Shown: positions 8,241-17,576, counted from the first letter of the stretch. The stretch is 64,000 nucleotides of DNA from Pseudovibrio denitrificans JCM 12308 (GCF_001310815.1 NZ_BAZK01000021.1:1-64000), one strand, 5' to 3'. Notes: a model not told the origin generated them from the sequence alone. A program made the numbers and translations.

Positions 8241-8986
8241 ATATCCAAGGTTCGATGAAGCTGAATGTTGAGACTGTTGGGTGCTGTCATGGGTATCCCA
8301 GTCCAGTCCTCCCACAGCCCATGCTCAAGTTCATAATGCTCAGAGGTTCGATCCAGCCACGTTGCGGTGATGCTCTTCAAAGGAGCAAAGCAATTTGGAT
8401 TACCCTCTCCTTTGCCCCAAAGCGCCCAAGCAACAATGTAGCTTTCCCCTACACACAACAATCCGCCTTCTAAACCACTTGCTGACTGCAAGCTCCTTGC
8501 CCATTGAAGCGTTTGAGTTCGAAACAATTCGGGAGAGATGTTGTGGTTGCGTGCACCAATATAGTGCACCACATCACCGGACATCCAATCGGCTGGAGCA
8601 TCTATCAGGAAGTAAGGTGTTTCAGGCTGCAGATCCTTCTCAGGGAGTTGGATAGGAAACTCAGCAGCACTGCGAGACGTATCGTAAAGATCATCGTGCA
8701 AATTCGTATAGCAGCGAACAGCAACACATTTAAATGCGTCGTGATAAGTTTGCTGCGAAGTCCAGAACATCAACGCGCTTTGATCGGGCACTGTTGGTGG
8801 TTTGCCCTCATGTTTCGGCAACGAAGGTATGTATGCATGCAAGCCTGCATTGGGCTGTAACAATGAGCAGCCCGGTACAAACACAGATCCCAGAAACTCT
8901 TCAAACTGTTGCTGAGTTTTATCTTCGCTCCGAAATCCGCGCCAGACATGCACAGCATCGGGAGGAACTTTACGAGTTTCATTCAT
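8237..8986 (-). CDS. Unrecognised protein, paralogue of the gene just upstream
   Basis: About 249 residues; not recognised. It aligns end to end with the next upstream product (8979-9719): shared features include PPDAV-x-WRGFR at the N-terminus, LMFWTSQQTYHDAFK against ILFWNSQQTYWDGFK, FLIDAPADWMSGD against YLIDKSQDWMKGK, GGLLCVGESYI against GGIICVGADYI, and LWEDWTGI against LWDDWPGM near the end. The pair clearly arose by tandem duplication but has diverged strongly. The start is set at ATG 8986, which overlaps the upstream stop by eight bases; TTG 8992 would be the only longer option nearby. No signal peptide. Function unknown; the conserved Trp/Asp positions could form an enzyme or binding pocket. 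Confidence 0.8.
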   Translation of the reverse strand: MNETRKVPPDAVHVWRGFRSEDKTQQQFEEFLGSVFVPGCSLLQPNAGLHAYIPSLPKHEGKPPTVPDQSALMFWTSQQTYHDAFKCVAVRCYTNLHDDLYDTSRSAAEFPIQLPEKDLQPETPYFLIDAPADWMSGDVVHYIGARNHNISPELFRTQTLQWARSLQSASGLEGGLLCVGESYIVAWALWGKGEGNPNCFAPLKSITATWLDRTSEHYELEHGLWEDWTGIPMTAPNSLNIQLHRTLDI

Positions 8987-9719
8987 TCTCAAAAGCCCTC
9001 GTGAACTGCATATTGTAAGTGTCTCCGGGCTTTACTTTCATGCCTGGCCAATCGTCCCAAAGGGCTGCTTGCGGTGGCAGTGTTGTCGGAACTGGTTCAA
9101 AGACGTGAGACCAGTCACAATGTGATTGCAACTGCTCAAGTCCAGGATCTGTGCCATCTCCCAATTCCCAATACGTGATATAGTCCGCGCCGACGCAGAT
9201 GATGCCGCCCTGTATCTTTCCACGCACTTGCGTTTCAACAAGGATACTTTGCAGGTTCTGAAACAACTCTGCTGTATTAGCACCAGCTGGTAAACCGCCC
9301 ACCAGGTGCCTTATCTTGCCTTTCATCCAGTCCTGAGACTTGTCGATAAGGTAGTAGCACTGGTCCAACACCAAATCTCCATCAAACAAGATTGGGAAAT
9401 CAGCACCACTTTCCGGGGTGTAGCAACCACCGTGGGTCAGTGTGTAAGTACGGCCTGCCAGTGTCTTGAATCCATCCCAATAGGTCTGCTGGGAGTTCCA
9501 AAACAAAATTGCAGTTTCATCAGGAACTGTAGCTGGCTTTTGGGCCATGCCGCATGGAATGGTGGGAACATATGTGTCCAGCCCATTCTTGATCTGCATC
9601 TGCACGGTTGAGGGAATGAATGTTTCTCCAAGTCTTTGGAAAAACTCGTCTTGTGGAAGCGTTGCCTGGCGAAATCCTCGCCATATCCGGACAGCATCAG
9701 GAGGTATCTGGTACGACAT
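8979..9719 (-). CDS. Unrecognised protein, first copy of a tandem paralogue pair
   Basis: A 246-residue soluble protein that I cannot assign to a family. Its conserved blocks are those listed for its neighbour: PPDAVRIWRGFR at residues 6-17, FWNSQQTYWDGFK near residue 75, YLIDKSQDWMKG near 125, GGIICVGADYITYWELG near 175 and LWDDWPG near 220. The gene begins three bases after the uracil-DNA-glycosylase-like gene and overlaps the second copy by eight bases, so it is tightly coupled in the operon. The two copies may form a heterodimer; that is inference. Confidence 0.8.
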   Translation of the reverse strand: MSYQIPPDAVRIWRGFRQATLPQDEFFQRLGETFIPSTVQMQIKNGLDTYVPTIPCGMAQKPATVPDETAILFWNSQQTYWDGFKTLAGRTYTLTHGGCYTPESGADFPILFDGDLVLDQCYYLIDKSQDWMKGKIRHLVGGLPAGANTAELFQNLQSILVETQVRGKIQGGIICVGADYITYWELGDGTDPGLEQLQSHCDWSHVFEPVPTTLPPQAALWDDWPGMKVKPGDTYNMQFTRAFENE

Positions 9720-9722
9720 GGC

Positions 9723-11447
9723 TTATGCCCCTCCCGACAGGATCTGATCTGTCACCTGATTTAGATAACCAATTGGGAGTGGTTTTTCCTCTGGTTTGCC
9801 ATAGGGGCAACCAAGAGGAAATTTCCAATGTTCATTGACACAGAACTGGCATGGACCAGCTGATCGAGACAGGTAGTCTCCTACATCATTCCATGTCAAC
9901 TTGCCCTCTCGATACATGTATCCGAGCACGTCAGCCATGGTGGCATGCGCATCGTAGAAGCTCTTTTCCAGGTCAGGCCACGCATCAGGCCAACTGGTCT
10001 TTATGACCTTCAGAATTTGTGGTGCATTTTCTGCAGAGAACTGGAAGGCATCATATCCATCGCCATTCCCAGGAACATATGTAATCTCGGGATTGGTCTC
10101 CAGATAATGCACACATTCAGGAGACTTTTCTTTCAGTCCAGAAAGCCATTCAGGGCTTAGCCGGAACTGAGGCAGGAAGTTTGTGTCGTAAGAAAAATGC
10201 GGTGTTACAACGATCCGGGTGTTGATGGCATAAGGTTCACCATCAATCTCAGTAGAGAACTCAAACATGGTCGGATTGTCATTCTCTGTAGTGAGAGAAA
10301 ACAGTGTGAATGCGTTGTCATAAGGATCAGTCGGTAGTTCAGGTGAGCGCTTTATATGTTCCTTGAAGGCATCTCGGAACATATCCCAGGAACTCTCCCC
10401 CACCAGAAACAGAACTGCTGGGTTCGTCATAACCAACTGCTTGAGCGCCCACGCATTTTTAGTCACACAGTTGGAGATGATTGTGTCTTCACTCTCCTCT
10501 GATCCACCCAAGAAGGCAGGTTTCCAATGAGGAGATGCACAAGCCACCATATCTAACTGGCAGACATCTTCACCGATTTTCAGGTCAGCACTGCGATGAC
10601 CTTTAGCTCGTAAATAGTCTGAGAACTCATTGAGGCTTGGAACAAACTGCTCATAGTAAGTCTGTAGCTCCTGATAAACTTCGAGCTTAACACCAGCAGG
10701 CATTTGCATCTTTGAGATGATTATGTCGCCTTTTTCGAATTTGTTATCCGGGCTATCGTGATTGAAAAGCAGCACATAACGCGGCGTTCCGGTAGGACGC
10801 TCTAATGTAAGCGTAACTTCCGCACCGCTTTCATATTCAATGATCACGTCGTAAGGAGAGCCTGCATGGTCTCTCTCAGCAGATTTAATCACGCCATCTT
10901 CGGCTGCGATAATCTGATCAGCTGTAACAGTTGTATCTGCTGTCGGGGTAACGGAACTTCCTGAAATCAGGTATTTTTTGACCTCTTCAAAGGCAAAGCG
11001 TTCCTGATAAACATTGCGATAGCGATAGTAGTAGGCATACTTATCATAGCCATCAGTTCCATCATCACTGGTAAAATCAGGGTAGGCCCAGGACGTCCCA
11101 GTAATGCCCGGACTGAACGCAGTCAGGTTTGGATTAATCCCTAGAGTCATGATTGGCGCTTTTCGGCAACCATCCATAATCTCGCCATTCGGGAAACCAG
11201 AGTTGCGGGTAACTCCTTTCACCCATGGATACATCTCTGGTGTCCCGACAGGATCTGCTGTTTTGGGGAAGTCTGACAAAAAATCATAGGTTGGATATGG
11301 GCCGTAAACTTGATCCTTGGGATTTGAAGGCCAGAAGAATGAACAGGTGCCGCAAGGACGAACATTAAAGACCAGCTCAATCTCCATGGGGTTCTTTGGC
11401 TGGCGCGGACTGGTTTGCCGCGGTGGCGTATAAGAACTGGTCATCAT
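9723..11447 (-). CDS. Uracil-DNA-glycosylase-fold protein with terminal Cys pairs
   Basis: A 574-residue protein. A central pattern resembles the UDG superfamily: MTLGINPNLTAF near residue 100 (compare the GINPG-type first motif), then LDMVACASPHWKP, NPAVLFLVGESSWDMF and VVTPHFSYDTNFLP (a His-containing late motif). Cys32-x-x-Cys35 near the start and Cys533-x-x-Cys536 plus Cys547 near the end could bind iron-sulfur or zinc, as family 4-type UDGs bind a 4Fe-4S cluster. It is much longer than ordinary UDGs (~200-250 residues), with an insert between the first and second motifs. Whether it cuts a base from DNA, acts on a nucleotide, or only keeps the fold is unknown. Its ATG overlaps the upstream stop as ATGA. 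Confidence 0.6.
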   Translation of the reverse strand: MMTSSYTPPRQTSPRQPKNPMEIELVFNVRPCGTCSFFWPSNPKDQVYGPYPTYDFLSDFPKTADPVGTPEMYPWVKGVTRNSGFPNGEIMDGCRKAPIMTLGINPNLTAFSPGITGTSWAYPDFTSDDGTDGYDKYAYYYRYRNVYQERFAFEEVKKYLISGSSVTPTADTTVTADQIIAAEDGVIKSAERDHAGSPYDVIIEYESGAEVTLTLERPTGTPRYVLLFNHDSPDNKFEKGDIIISKMQMPAGVKLEVYQELQTYYEQFVPSLNEFSDYLRAKGHRSADLKIGEDVCQLDMVACASPHWKPAFLGGSEESEDTIISNCVTKNAWALKQLVMTNPAVLFLVGESSWDMFRDAFKEHIKRSPELPTDPYDNAFTLFSLTTENDNPTMFEFSTEIDGEPYAINTRIVVTPHFSYDTNFLPQFRLSPEWLSGLKEKSPECVHYLETNPEITYVPGNGDGYDAFQFSAENAPQILKVIKTSWPDAWPDLEKSFYDAHATMADVLGYMYREGKLTWNDVGDYLSRSAGPCQFCVNEHWKFPLGCPYGKPEEKPLPIGYLNQVTDQILSGGA

Positions 11448-12607
11448 TTGCCCTTTCTAGTGGCTGCTTGTCCCTTCAAATCTCTATCAGCTACAATGGT
11501 TCCCCAGGTGAGCAGAGCACCATTCATGGAAGTATAGAAGCCGTAGTGCTCATAGATCTCACTGGACCAGTTCTCACGCAGCTCTTGCGGGATTGGCTTG
11601 CCAGAAGGCGTCTGAGTTGGAATTACAGTGTCAGACATATTGCGAACGAACACATAATCAACGTGATACTCTCCGGCAGCATAACCAACGACAGCATCAT
11701 CCATCTCCAGCGCACTATACTGCTCGGTATCGTCCCCATCTGAGATGAAGTAATAGTCAGTCGTGAGGAGCGGAATACCTTTCTTATCAAGACCTTTAGG
11801 TGCCCCTAGATCTTCAAGCGCCGCGTTCATCATGTCTGCAACAGTGAACTGCCCTGCCCAGTCAGGATTACCTTTGTCTGAATCGTAAATTGCCTGACAC
11901 AGAAGGTATTCTAGGTAAGGCTGCGTCACGACGGAACTCAGCTTGAAGAGAAGGTTTTTCTCTATAGTTGAGTTCATTGAAAGATCTGGATACCAGCTGG
12001 TGCAAGCTACTGTTTTGTCGTTCAGTCCAGAGCTCGTGTTCTCTGGCAGTTTTAGTTTGATTTTGCCGGTGTTCGTGATTGCTGCATCGCCCAGCTTCTC
12101 ACTTATGGTTGCTCCGCCAGCAGTGCCTATTGAGTAAAGTCGTTCAGGAGATGCTTCCTTGAGGACGAAGTGCACCATAGCGATCAAACCATCTGCATAG
12201 GGTGGATGCGAAAGATGTGCGTCTGATTTCCAAAGCAGTATCTTCAAATCTATTCCGGCGGCATTTTTGACAGTAACAACCCGATAGAAGCCCCACAGGT
12301 TGTACGCTCCTTTCACATACTCATCGTTGGACCGTAAAAACCAACCCTTTCGGAACTCATCAGATGAGACATAAGCCTCCTTGTCAGAGGACACGAACAC
12401 GTGGTCCAGCGCGTTCCATTCAGTGTCTGTCCAGGTCATCACAACAATGTCCACCTTTGGGAGTGGCGCATTCTTGTCTGGATTGCCGATATCTACGTTT
12501 ACAGGAGCACTTTGCCCCACCTTCGCCCAGTCGATAACCGGCAGCGGAGGCAGAGCTCCTGGGCTGGTACAAGCTACACTCCGAGAGTCCGTGTAACGGT
12601 TTTTCAT
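11444..12607 (-). CDS. Nucleoside-phosphorylase-superfamily protein
   Basis: A 387-residue protein with the PNP/UDP-phosphorylase pattern: DIVVMTWTDTEWNAL at the start of the fold, YSIGTAGGATISEKLGDAAIT in the middle (phosphate/nucleoside loop), and ALEMDDAVVGYAA followed by VRNMSD near the end (the E-M-D ribose site and the Asp that binds the base). Members split nucleosides by phosphorolysis or hydrolysis (MTA/SAH nucleosidases, or antiphage and effector variants). It is longer than housekeeping enzymes because of an ~50-residue N-terminal extension and inserts. AGGAGAGG stands seven bases before ATG 12607. It is followed directly by the UDG-like gene, so two base- or nucleoside-handling folds are co-expressed. 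Confidence 0.75.
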   Translation of the reverse strand: MKNRYTDSRSVACTSPGALPPLPVIDWAKVGQSAPVNVDIGNPDKNAPLPKVDIVVMTWTDTEWNALDHVFVSSDKEAYVSSDEFRKGWFLRSNDEYVKGAYNLWGFYRVVTVKNAAGIDLKILLWKSDAHLSHPPYADGLIAMVHFVLKEASPERLYSIGTAGGATISEKLGDAAITNTGKIKLKLPENTSSGLNDKTVACTSWYPDLSMNSTIEKNLLFKLSSVVTQPYLEYLLCQAIYDSDKGNPDWAGQFTVADMMNAALEDLGAPKGLDKKGIPLLTTDYYFISDGDDTEQYSALEMDDAVVGYAAGEYHVDYVFVRNMSDTVIPTQTPSGKPIPQELRENWSSEIYEHYGFYTSMNGALLTWGTIVADRDLKGQAATRKGK

Positions 12608-12634
12608 AGCTATGCCTCTCCTAAGCGTTTTGAT

Positions 12635-13783
12635 TTATGAAACGGGGACCATAAAAAACTGGTGCTGATAAGTCCGTGTAGTGCGCCATGATCTTGCTTC
12701 ATCGCCGTAGAGTTCCGGTAGTCGGGCAATCAGATTTGTAGAGATCTGCGAGCGCATGATGTTAAAACAGGAGAGCACACGTAAGTCTGTCATTGCTGCT
12801 ACGGCCTTGCCAAATGTTGGCCAGGATGCTTCTGCTGGGCCGTTCCACATCAAGTCCAGATCTGTCATGATCTCAGTGTATTTGGCATCAAATGCATTCA
12901 GATTGCGTTTGACTGCCTCTCCCTCTGGATCAAGTTCAAGAAGTTTCTCGTAGCCATCGCGTGGAACAGCAAGTACATTGGTCACGTTCGGCCAGGGTAT
13001 TTTGTGGCCTTTAAAAAATTCAGTTTCTGTCTCAGGTGTTAGTTTGGGTTCCGGAGTTGGAACGAGAAGCTGCGCGCCATAGTAGATTTCCGCGAAACGT
13101 GCGTAATGGCTCCCCTCCCCATCAAAGTTCTGCGCATAAAGATCTTGAGCATTGCTTCCTTCACCCTGCTCAATGATTTCATCAATACCATCGAGAAACT
13201 GCTGAACAGGCGTTCGTTTATCCTCTATGGAAAAAATGGTGAAACCGATGTTGTCACCAACTTGGTTGGGATAAGTGTTGGCTGGAGCTGTGAGTACCTT
13301 TTGGGCAGTAGCATTGATCTCAACCACATTTGCTGTGATTGCAGCCTTAATTTTTGAGTAGAATGCTCCTATTGAAGGATACTTCTCGTCTCTATATTTT
13401 GCCGCTAACAGACTGATTGGCGTTTCAAGACGTAAGAAGTTCTCCAGCTGGTTCTTACTTAACTGCGCAAAAACAACCGGCAGATCAGGCTCCACACCAC
13501 CAGGCAATCCTTCAGAAGGAGAAAGTGGATCCAGTTTCTTTATTGAAGGCTTTTCTCCGAGGGCTGCCAATATGTTACAACCGATGGCCATATGAACCAT
13601 CTCTTCCATCACGACAGAACGGATCAGGTTGTAGGTTGTATAATTTTGAACTTCCAGGGAAAACATCGCCGACAAGTAGAGCGGCAATGTTGCATGCTCT
13701 AAAGCAACAGCAGACTGAAGCGATGCTTTAATCCATTCAAGGTCTCGATCCTGCGGGGGAACTGATAGCAGCTGCTGGTCCAC
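12635..13783 (-). CDS. Ferritin-like domain protein (VioB-type family)
   Basis: A 382-residue protein that begins with a ferritin-like domain: ALEHATLPLYLSAMFS (residues ~25-45) and VVMEEMVHMAIGCNILAALG carry the Glu, His and ExxH residues of a di-iron or other di-metal site. It shares this layout with the larger ferritin-like protein of the facing operon (E-x-F/A-T-I/L-PLY and EEM-x-H), but lacks the Cys-rich tail. The remaining ~200 residues are helical-looking and not recognised. The start is GTG 13783, preceded by GGGAGG six bases away. It is the first gene of the minus-strand operon, so transcription must start in the AT-rich stretch to its right. The reaction is unknown; oxidative coupling as in VioB is one option. 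Confidence 0.78.
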   Translation of the reverse strand: MDQQLLSVPPQDRDLEWIKASLQSAVALEHATLPLYLSAMFSLEVQNYTTYNLIRSVVMEEMVHMAIGCNILAALGEKPSIKKLDPLSPSEGLPGGVEPDLPVVFAQLSKNQLENFLRLETPISLLAAKYRDEKYPSIGAFYSKIKAAITANVVEINATAQKVLTAPANTYPNQVGDNIGFTIFSIEDKRTPVQQFLDGIDEIIEQGEGSNAQDLYAQNFDGEGSHYARFAEIYYGAQLLVPTPEPKLTPETETEFFKGHKIPWPNVTNVLAVPRDGYEKLLELDPEGEAVKRNLNAFDAKYTEIMTDLDLMWNGPAEASWPTFGKAVAAMTDLRVLSCFNIMRSQISTNLIARLPELYGDEARSWRTTRTYQHQFFMVPVS

Positions 13784-14780
13784 AAGTGGCCTCCCTCTGA
13801 TAGCAAAAGTAATGCATACGAGAAAAGCCGCACCGTTTCTCTTCGAGGAAGATTAATAGTCCTCGAATAAAGCAAATTTCCTTGAGCTGGGTGCATTTTT
13901 TCACGTGGCCGGAAATTGTGCTTGCAAAATACGTGACTTCAAAAATATAAATCAATCATGCAATTGGAATGTGATAGTTATGACAGTTTTTACATTGCGT
14001 TAATTTCAAATAATTCAACATTAATAGCTTAAATGCTCCAACTCGCAGGACCATTTATTTGTTGCGACCTTGGATTTTTAAGAAAACTATGTTGTGGCGT
14101 TAAATAAGATTAGATGTGTTCAACTGTAAGATTCAAAAATACGTAACGGCACTATGGTTTGCTCTGAAACGCGCTTGGTATTGTGAAGAAGTAGAGCAAA
14201 CAGAAAAGCTTTGAAGATTGTAATCAGGGCTTGAGGTCTAACTACACTGCATTACTTCCACTTGATGGAACAAGTCATGCTCGGTTCTGGATGCTTCGGA
14301 CCTCAGCTGGTTTTAGCAACCGGATGCATAGCGCTGAGAGCCGCTAGTGTGCGGTCTGTTGGGTCATTGAAACATAAGCACAGTCCACCTCTTGAGTATC
14401 ATCCAACAAATACGAAAACTCAAAGCCAATCTCTTAGGCTACATCACCTCAGCGCACGAAAAAGATCACTGAAAAGCTGCAGTTGGCTCCAAGGGGAGTG
14501 CTGGTTCTTCGTCTAATTAACTTTGATTGAACTTATCCTACAAAATAGCATGTACTTTAAATCGGTTTTTGAAGCTAACATGCCCTCCAAATTCGTGTAC
14601 TTTCTCAGCGAATGAGGACTGTAAAGGATCGACATTTATACCTGCATCAAATTTGCAGAGAAATCGCTCGTTTTCGAATGTCCGCTATCGGTCAAAAGCC
14701 TCGTGCAGTACTCGCAAAAATCCAAACACCGCTCTCAATACCAGTAGCGGACCTCTCACTCCCCTCATCCAATCCCGCCT
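13784..14780. other. Long non-coding stretch between the operon and the integrase remnant
   Basis: Nearly 1 kb, AT-rich near 13900-14150. It should hold the promoter of the seven-gene minus-strand operon. Short open frames exist but none has a ribosome binding site, family-like sequence or typical codon use. I see no intact gene, direct repeat or terminator that I can support. Confidence 0.45.
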
Positions 14781-15806
14781 CTATGCGTTCCCCATTTGCT
14801 TCTGAAAGCATCCGGATCGAGTGGCATCGTGGTTAACATAGCGGTTGATGATAGTCACGTTGCGGTGACGCAGAAGGTGGCTGATAAGGACGGCGTTGCT
14901 ACCTGCTTGAGCTGCCAAAGTACCAACCGTGTAGCGCAGATCGTGAATACGAACATCAGGAATATTGGCATGGATGTGGATGCGCTGCCTTGCGTTCTCA
15001 ATCAACTCAATCGAAATAGGTTGTGTCGGATCTTTACAGCCGAGCAAAACATAAGGTGACCCATCCTCTCTTGGAATATTAGAGAAGATGTCGATCACAC
15101 TAGCACTCACTGGATGAGGTTTCCGCTCATCCCCTTTTCTTGAACGCAGTGCAATCGTGACTAACTCAAAATCAATATGCTCCCATTTCGGGGTTGCTAT
15201 TTCACTCATACGCGCACCGGTGTAAAAGAGCTGACGTAAGCAATAAAGAGCTCTGGGATTAACAGGTGCCTTCCGCTTTGCAATATCCTTGGGTAAGTGC
15301 TTGACTGTGCTCTGGCCGTAGGTCCCATACTTCAGCGAGATTGAACGCCTTTGATAAGACCGCTAGAACTTGATTGGTTTGATGAGGTGTTGCTCTCAAC
15401 GAGTAGTGCAGCTTTGAAATATCCTGCTGCCTGACTGAGTTCAGTTCGATGTGTCCCAGTCGTGAACGACACATCGCTTTAGGAGACGTTCATTGTCTTG
15501 GGCATATTATGAAACTGCACATGTTTGCTCATGTAAGTATTACGAAGAACATTCACTATGGGAGCCGATCGTTTGTTTTTGCGCTTTAACAAGGGATCAT
15601 CCCCGTTTCGGACCTTCGCCAGAACATCGGTCGCCAAGGCTCATACGACGGGAGCGGCCTTCATGCGTGCGATTTTGCACAATGATTGTTTTTGCACCGC
15701 TTGGCATCACTTGAAGGCCAAAGCCTTTGAGCTTGCTATCCCATAGAAGTCGCTTTTTGCTTGCTGGACTTGCCGCATCCGCCGTTCGCTCCGTTATGTT
15801 CGGCAT
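14781..15806 (-). pseudogene. Broken tyrosine recombinase (phage-type integrase)
   Basis: Three pieces of one integrase lie in order on the minus strand in different frames. The N-terminal piece (from ATG 15806, with GGGAGAGG upstream) has the DUF4102-like sequence LLWDSKLKGFGLQVMPSG. The middle piece (~15474-15259) has the core-binding pattern ISKLHYSLRATPHQTNQVLAVL. The C-terminal piece has HDLRYTVGT (His and Arg of the active site), LLRHRNVTIINRY (the catalytic Tyr is in NRY) and a normal end. Sequence between the pieces is partly lost and several stops and frame changes intervene, so it should be inactive. It sits beside a tRNA-end-like fragment at 16137-16170, as integrases of islands do. 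Confidence 0.8.
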
Positions 15807-16136
15807 AGACAAACCTCTCCCGCTGACGGCTCGTGACAGGAGCCACCACACATACGAAAATATCAGTTGAAATACGTACCAGATTGCCGCTGTTTCTGAA
15901 GGCCTGACAGCTTGTGACGACCTCTAGGAGGTTCTTTTAGAACCTGTGCAAGACAGCATCCAAACCGTGATAGGTCAAAAACGAACTGCTTAACGTTCTC
16001 TGTCAGCACTATATGAGATTGAGCGCGAAAAGCAAGGTAGGTCAGAGCAAGTAATTTTCTGCAACTATTTGATTTATAGTAATGAATCGCTCTTTAACGC
16101 AAATGATCGTTCCCCGCTGAAGTGCCATTTAGTCAG
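15807..16136. other. Non-coding stretch right of the integrase remnant
   Basis: About 330 bases between the integrase start and the tRNA-like fragment. It probably held the integrase promoter. I see no gene, and no complete tRNA body leading into the fragment. Confidence 0.4.
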
Positions 16137-16170
16137 TAGGTCCACGGTTCGAACCGGTGCGGGCTCACCA
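16137..16170 (+). other. tRNA 3'-end-like fragment, candidate attachment site
   Basis: The sequence has a T-loop-like GGTTCGAACC (16147-16156), then a seven-base would-be acceptor strand and ACCA (16167-16170), like the last ~35 bases of a tRNA gene. No matching 5' half lies upstream, and the T stem would have one mismatch. Such duplicated tRNA ends are left by tyrosine integrases, and a broken one lies 330 bases away. The other copy was not found within this window. Confidence 0.5.
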
Positions 16171-16205
16171 TTTAACCTCATGGTATATTAAGAGGTTTAT
16201 TAAAG

Positions 16206-16219
16206 TTCCCAATTGGGAA
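16206..16219. repeat. 14-base perfect palindrome
   Basis: TTCCCAATTGGGAA lies between the tRNA-like fragment and the 3' end of the glycosyltransferase gene. It could be part of a weak terminator for the minus-strand gene or a protein binding site. Confidence 0.35.
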
Positions 16220-16285
16220 TTTTACTGCATTTTGGAGTGAATATTTAAGAAGCAACTAAAATTCTCTAGTTCGATTTCGCAATAC

Positions 16286-17575
16286 TCAGCAATTAGACTG
16301 AATATGCAAGTCTCTCTCGCCAAGTGTTCTGCTTCCAAACGAGTAATTGTTTTCACACCATTTTATATCTTCGGTTGATCCTGTAAGTTTCCACGCAGGA
16401 CTGTTTGTTTGAATAGTTAGTCGCTCTTCACCATCAATGTAATAAGCATCTTTAATCTGATGTTTGGGTAGCCGATCTCGCAGATAGTAAACTCCGCGAT
16501 TTGTAACCAACAGGCTGTTTGGTTGTTTCTCTAGGTAGCCGATCGACCGATCTAATGGTGAGTCTGATGTAGGTTGAAGTTCAAGTTGAGACCACAAGTT
16601 CAGCTGCAATAGCACACTGATATACAATACATATCTCGTAGATCTCGCCCGCAAACTTGCCAACCAAATGACCAACAAAACAGTTGGCAGCAGTACGTGG
16701 CGCAGGTTCTCTGGGTTTTGGGCGAATGCTGTCCATAGGAGAGCTGATAGGGTGGCGATTGTGAGAGGAGTGAGTTGAGGCTTTTTGAAAAGTGCATAAG
16801 CAGCAGTGCAGATGAGCAGGGATAAGGTGATGAAAGCGAGAGGTTCGCGGGTTGCTGCGTCGAGCCAAGTGTCGCGTTTTGTTGCTTGCTCGAATGAGGT
16901 GTTTCCCCAAACTGTGAAGTGGCCCTCTGTAAACCGTAGCGCTTCCAGGAAGTAGCTTTCGCCCTCTAGCAGGACAACTGCGCCGAAAAACAAGAAGAGT
17001 GTTGCTGCCGTTGTAATGAACATGGTGAACCGGGCTTCTTTTTTCAAACACCATTCGATGAAAAGCGATAGCCCAATAGGGATGAAGAAGGACGGTCTGC
17101 AGGCGAGTGCCATTCCTGCGAAAGCACTGGCAAAACCGTGATGCCCTCTGCCTATGCTTGCCAAAGCAGCGAGGAAGAAGGCGATGCCTGTGGCATCACT
17201 CATCATGCTAAGGCTAACGAGCGGCAGGAACGGGAGGGTTAGAACTCCGGCAAACGCGAGTAATGTGCCAGTTGGTGAGGCACCGTTTGTTTTTGCGGCC
17301 CATGCAGAAAGTGGTGGAAGTGTAAGTGCCGAGAAAAGCGTGAGATAGAAGACGGCTTGCTTGGCGGTTAGTCCTGCAAAATACAGAAGTTTGCTGAGAG
17401 CGATGAAACCGGGGTAGCCGGGGAAATGAGGCCTGAACTCAAGGACACTGAAACGGATTGTGCCATTGACGAAAAAGAATGCATCGTCAGTCGGAATGCT
17501 GGGAGGGTGACGGAGCAGCCAGATTGACAGCACCGCATAGCAGAAGAGAGCAAGGCCCCACCCTAGCCTCAGCAT
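16286..17575 (-). CDS. Membrane glycosyltransferase (GT-C-like)
   Basis: A 429-residue polytopic membrane protein with about ten hydrophobic helices. After the first helix the loop has IPTDDAFFFVNG, whose acidic pair is the place where GT-C enzymes (using lipid-linked sugars) bear their catalytic acid; the FPGYPGF motif that follows is also typical. The C-terminal ~100 residues are soluble and probably periplasmic. The gene starts one base after the stop of 17577-18134 and is the last of a minus-strand set that includes a FAD oxidoreductase and FTR1. The acceptor is unknown, and its tie to iron uptake is only by position. Confidence 0.65.
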   Translation of the reverse strand: MLRLGWGLALFCYAVLSIWLLRHPPSIPTDDAFFFVNGTIRFSVLEFRPHFPGYPGFIALSKLLYFAGLTAKQAVFYLTLFSALTLPPLSAWAAKTNGASPTGTLLAFAGVLTLPFLPLVSLSMMSDATGIAFFLAALASIGRGHHGFASAFAGMALACRPSFFIPIGLSLFIEWCLKKEARFTMFITTAATLFLFFGAVVLLEGESYFLEALRFTEGHFTVWGNTSFEQATKRDTWLDAATREPLAFITLSLLICTAAYALFKKPQLTPLTIATLSALLWTAFAQNPENLRHVLLPTVLLVIWLASLRARSTRYVLYISVLLQLNLWSQLELQPTSDSPLDRSIGYLEKQPNSLLVTNRGVYYLRDRLPKHQIKDAYYIDGEERLTIQTNSPAWKLTGSTEDIKWCENNYSFGSRTLGERDLHIQSNC

Positions 17576-17576
17576 C

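Noticed and set aside
14262-14805. Two or three open frames of 74-92 codons between the operon and the integrase remnant
   Set aside because: No ribosome binding sites, no family-like sequence, and they partly overlap the integrase end.
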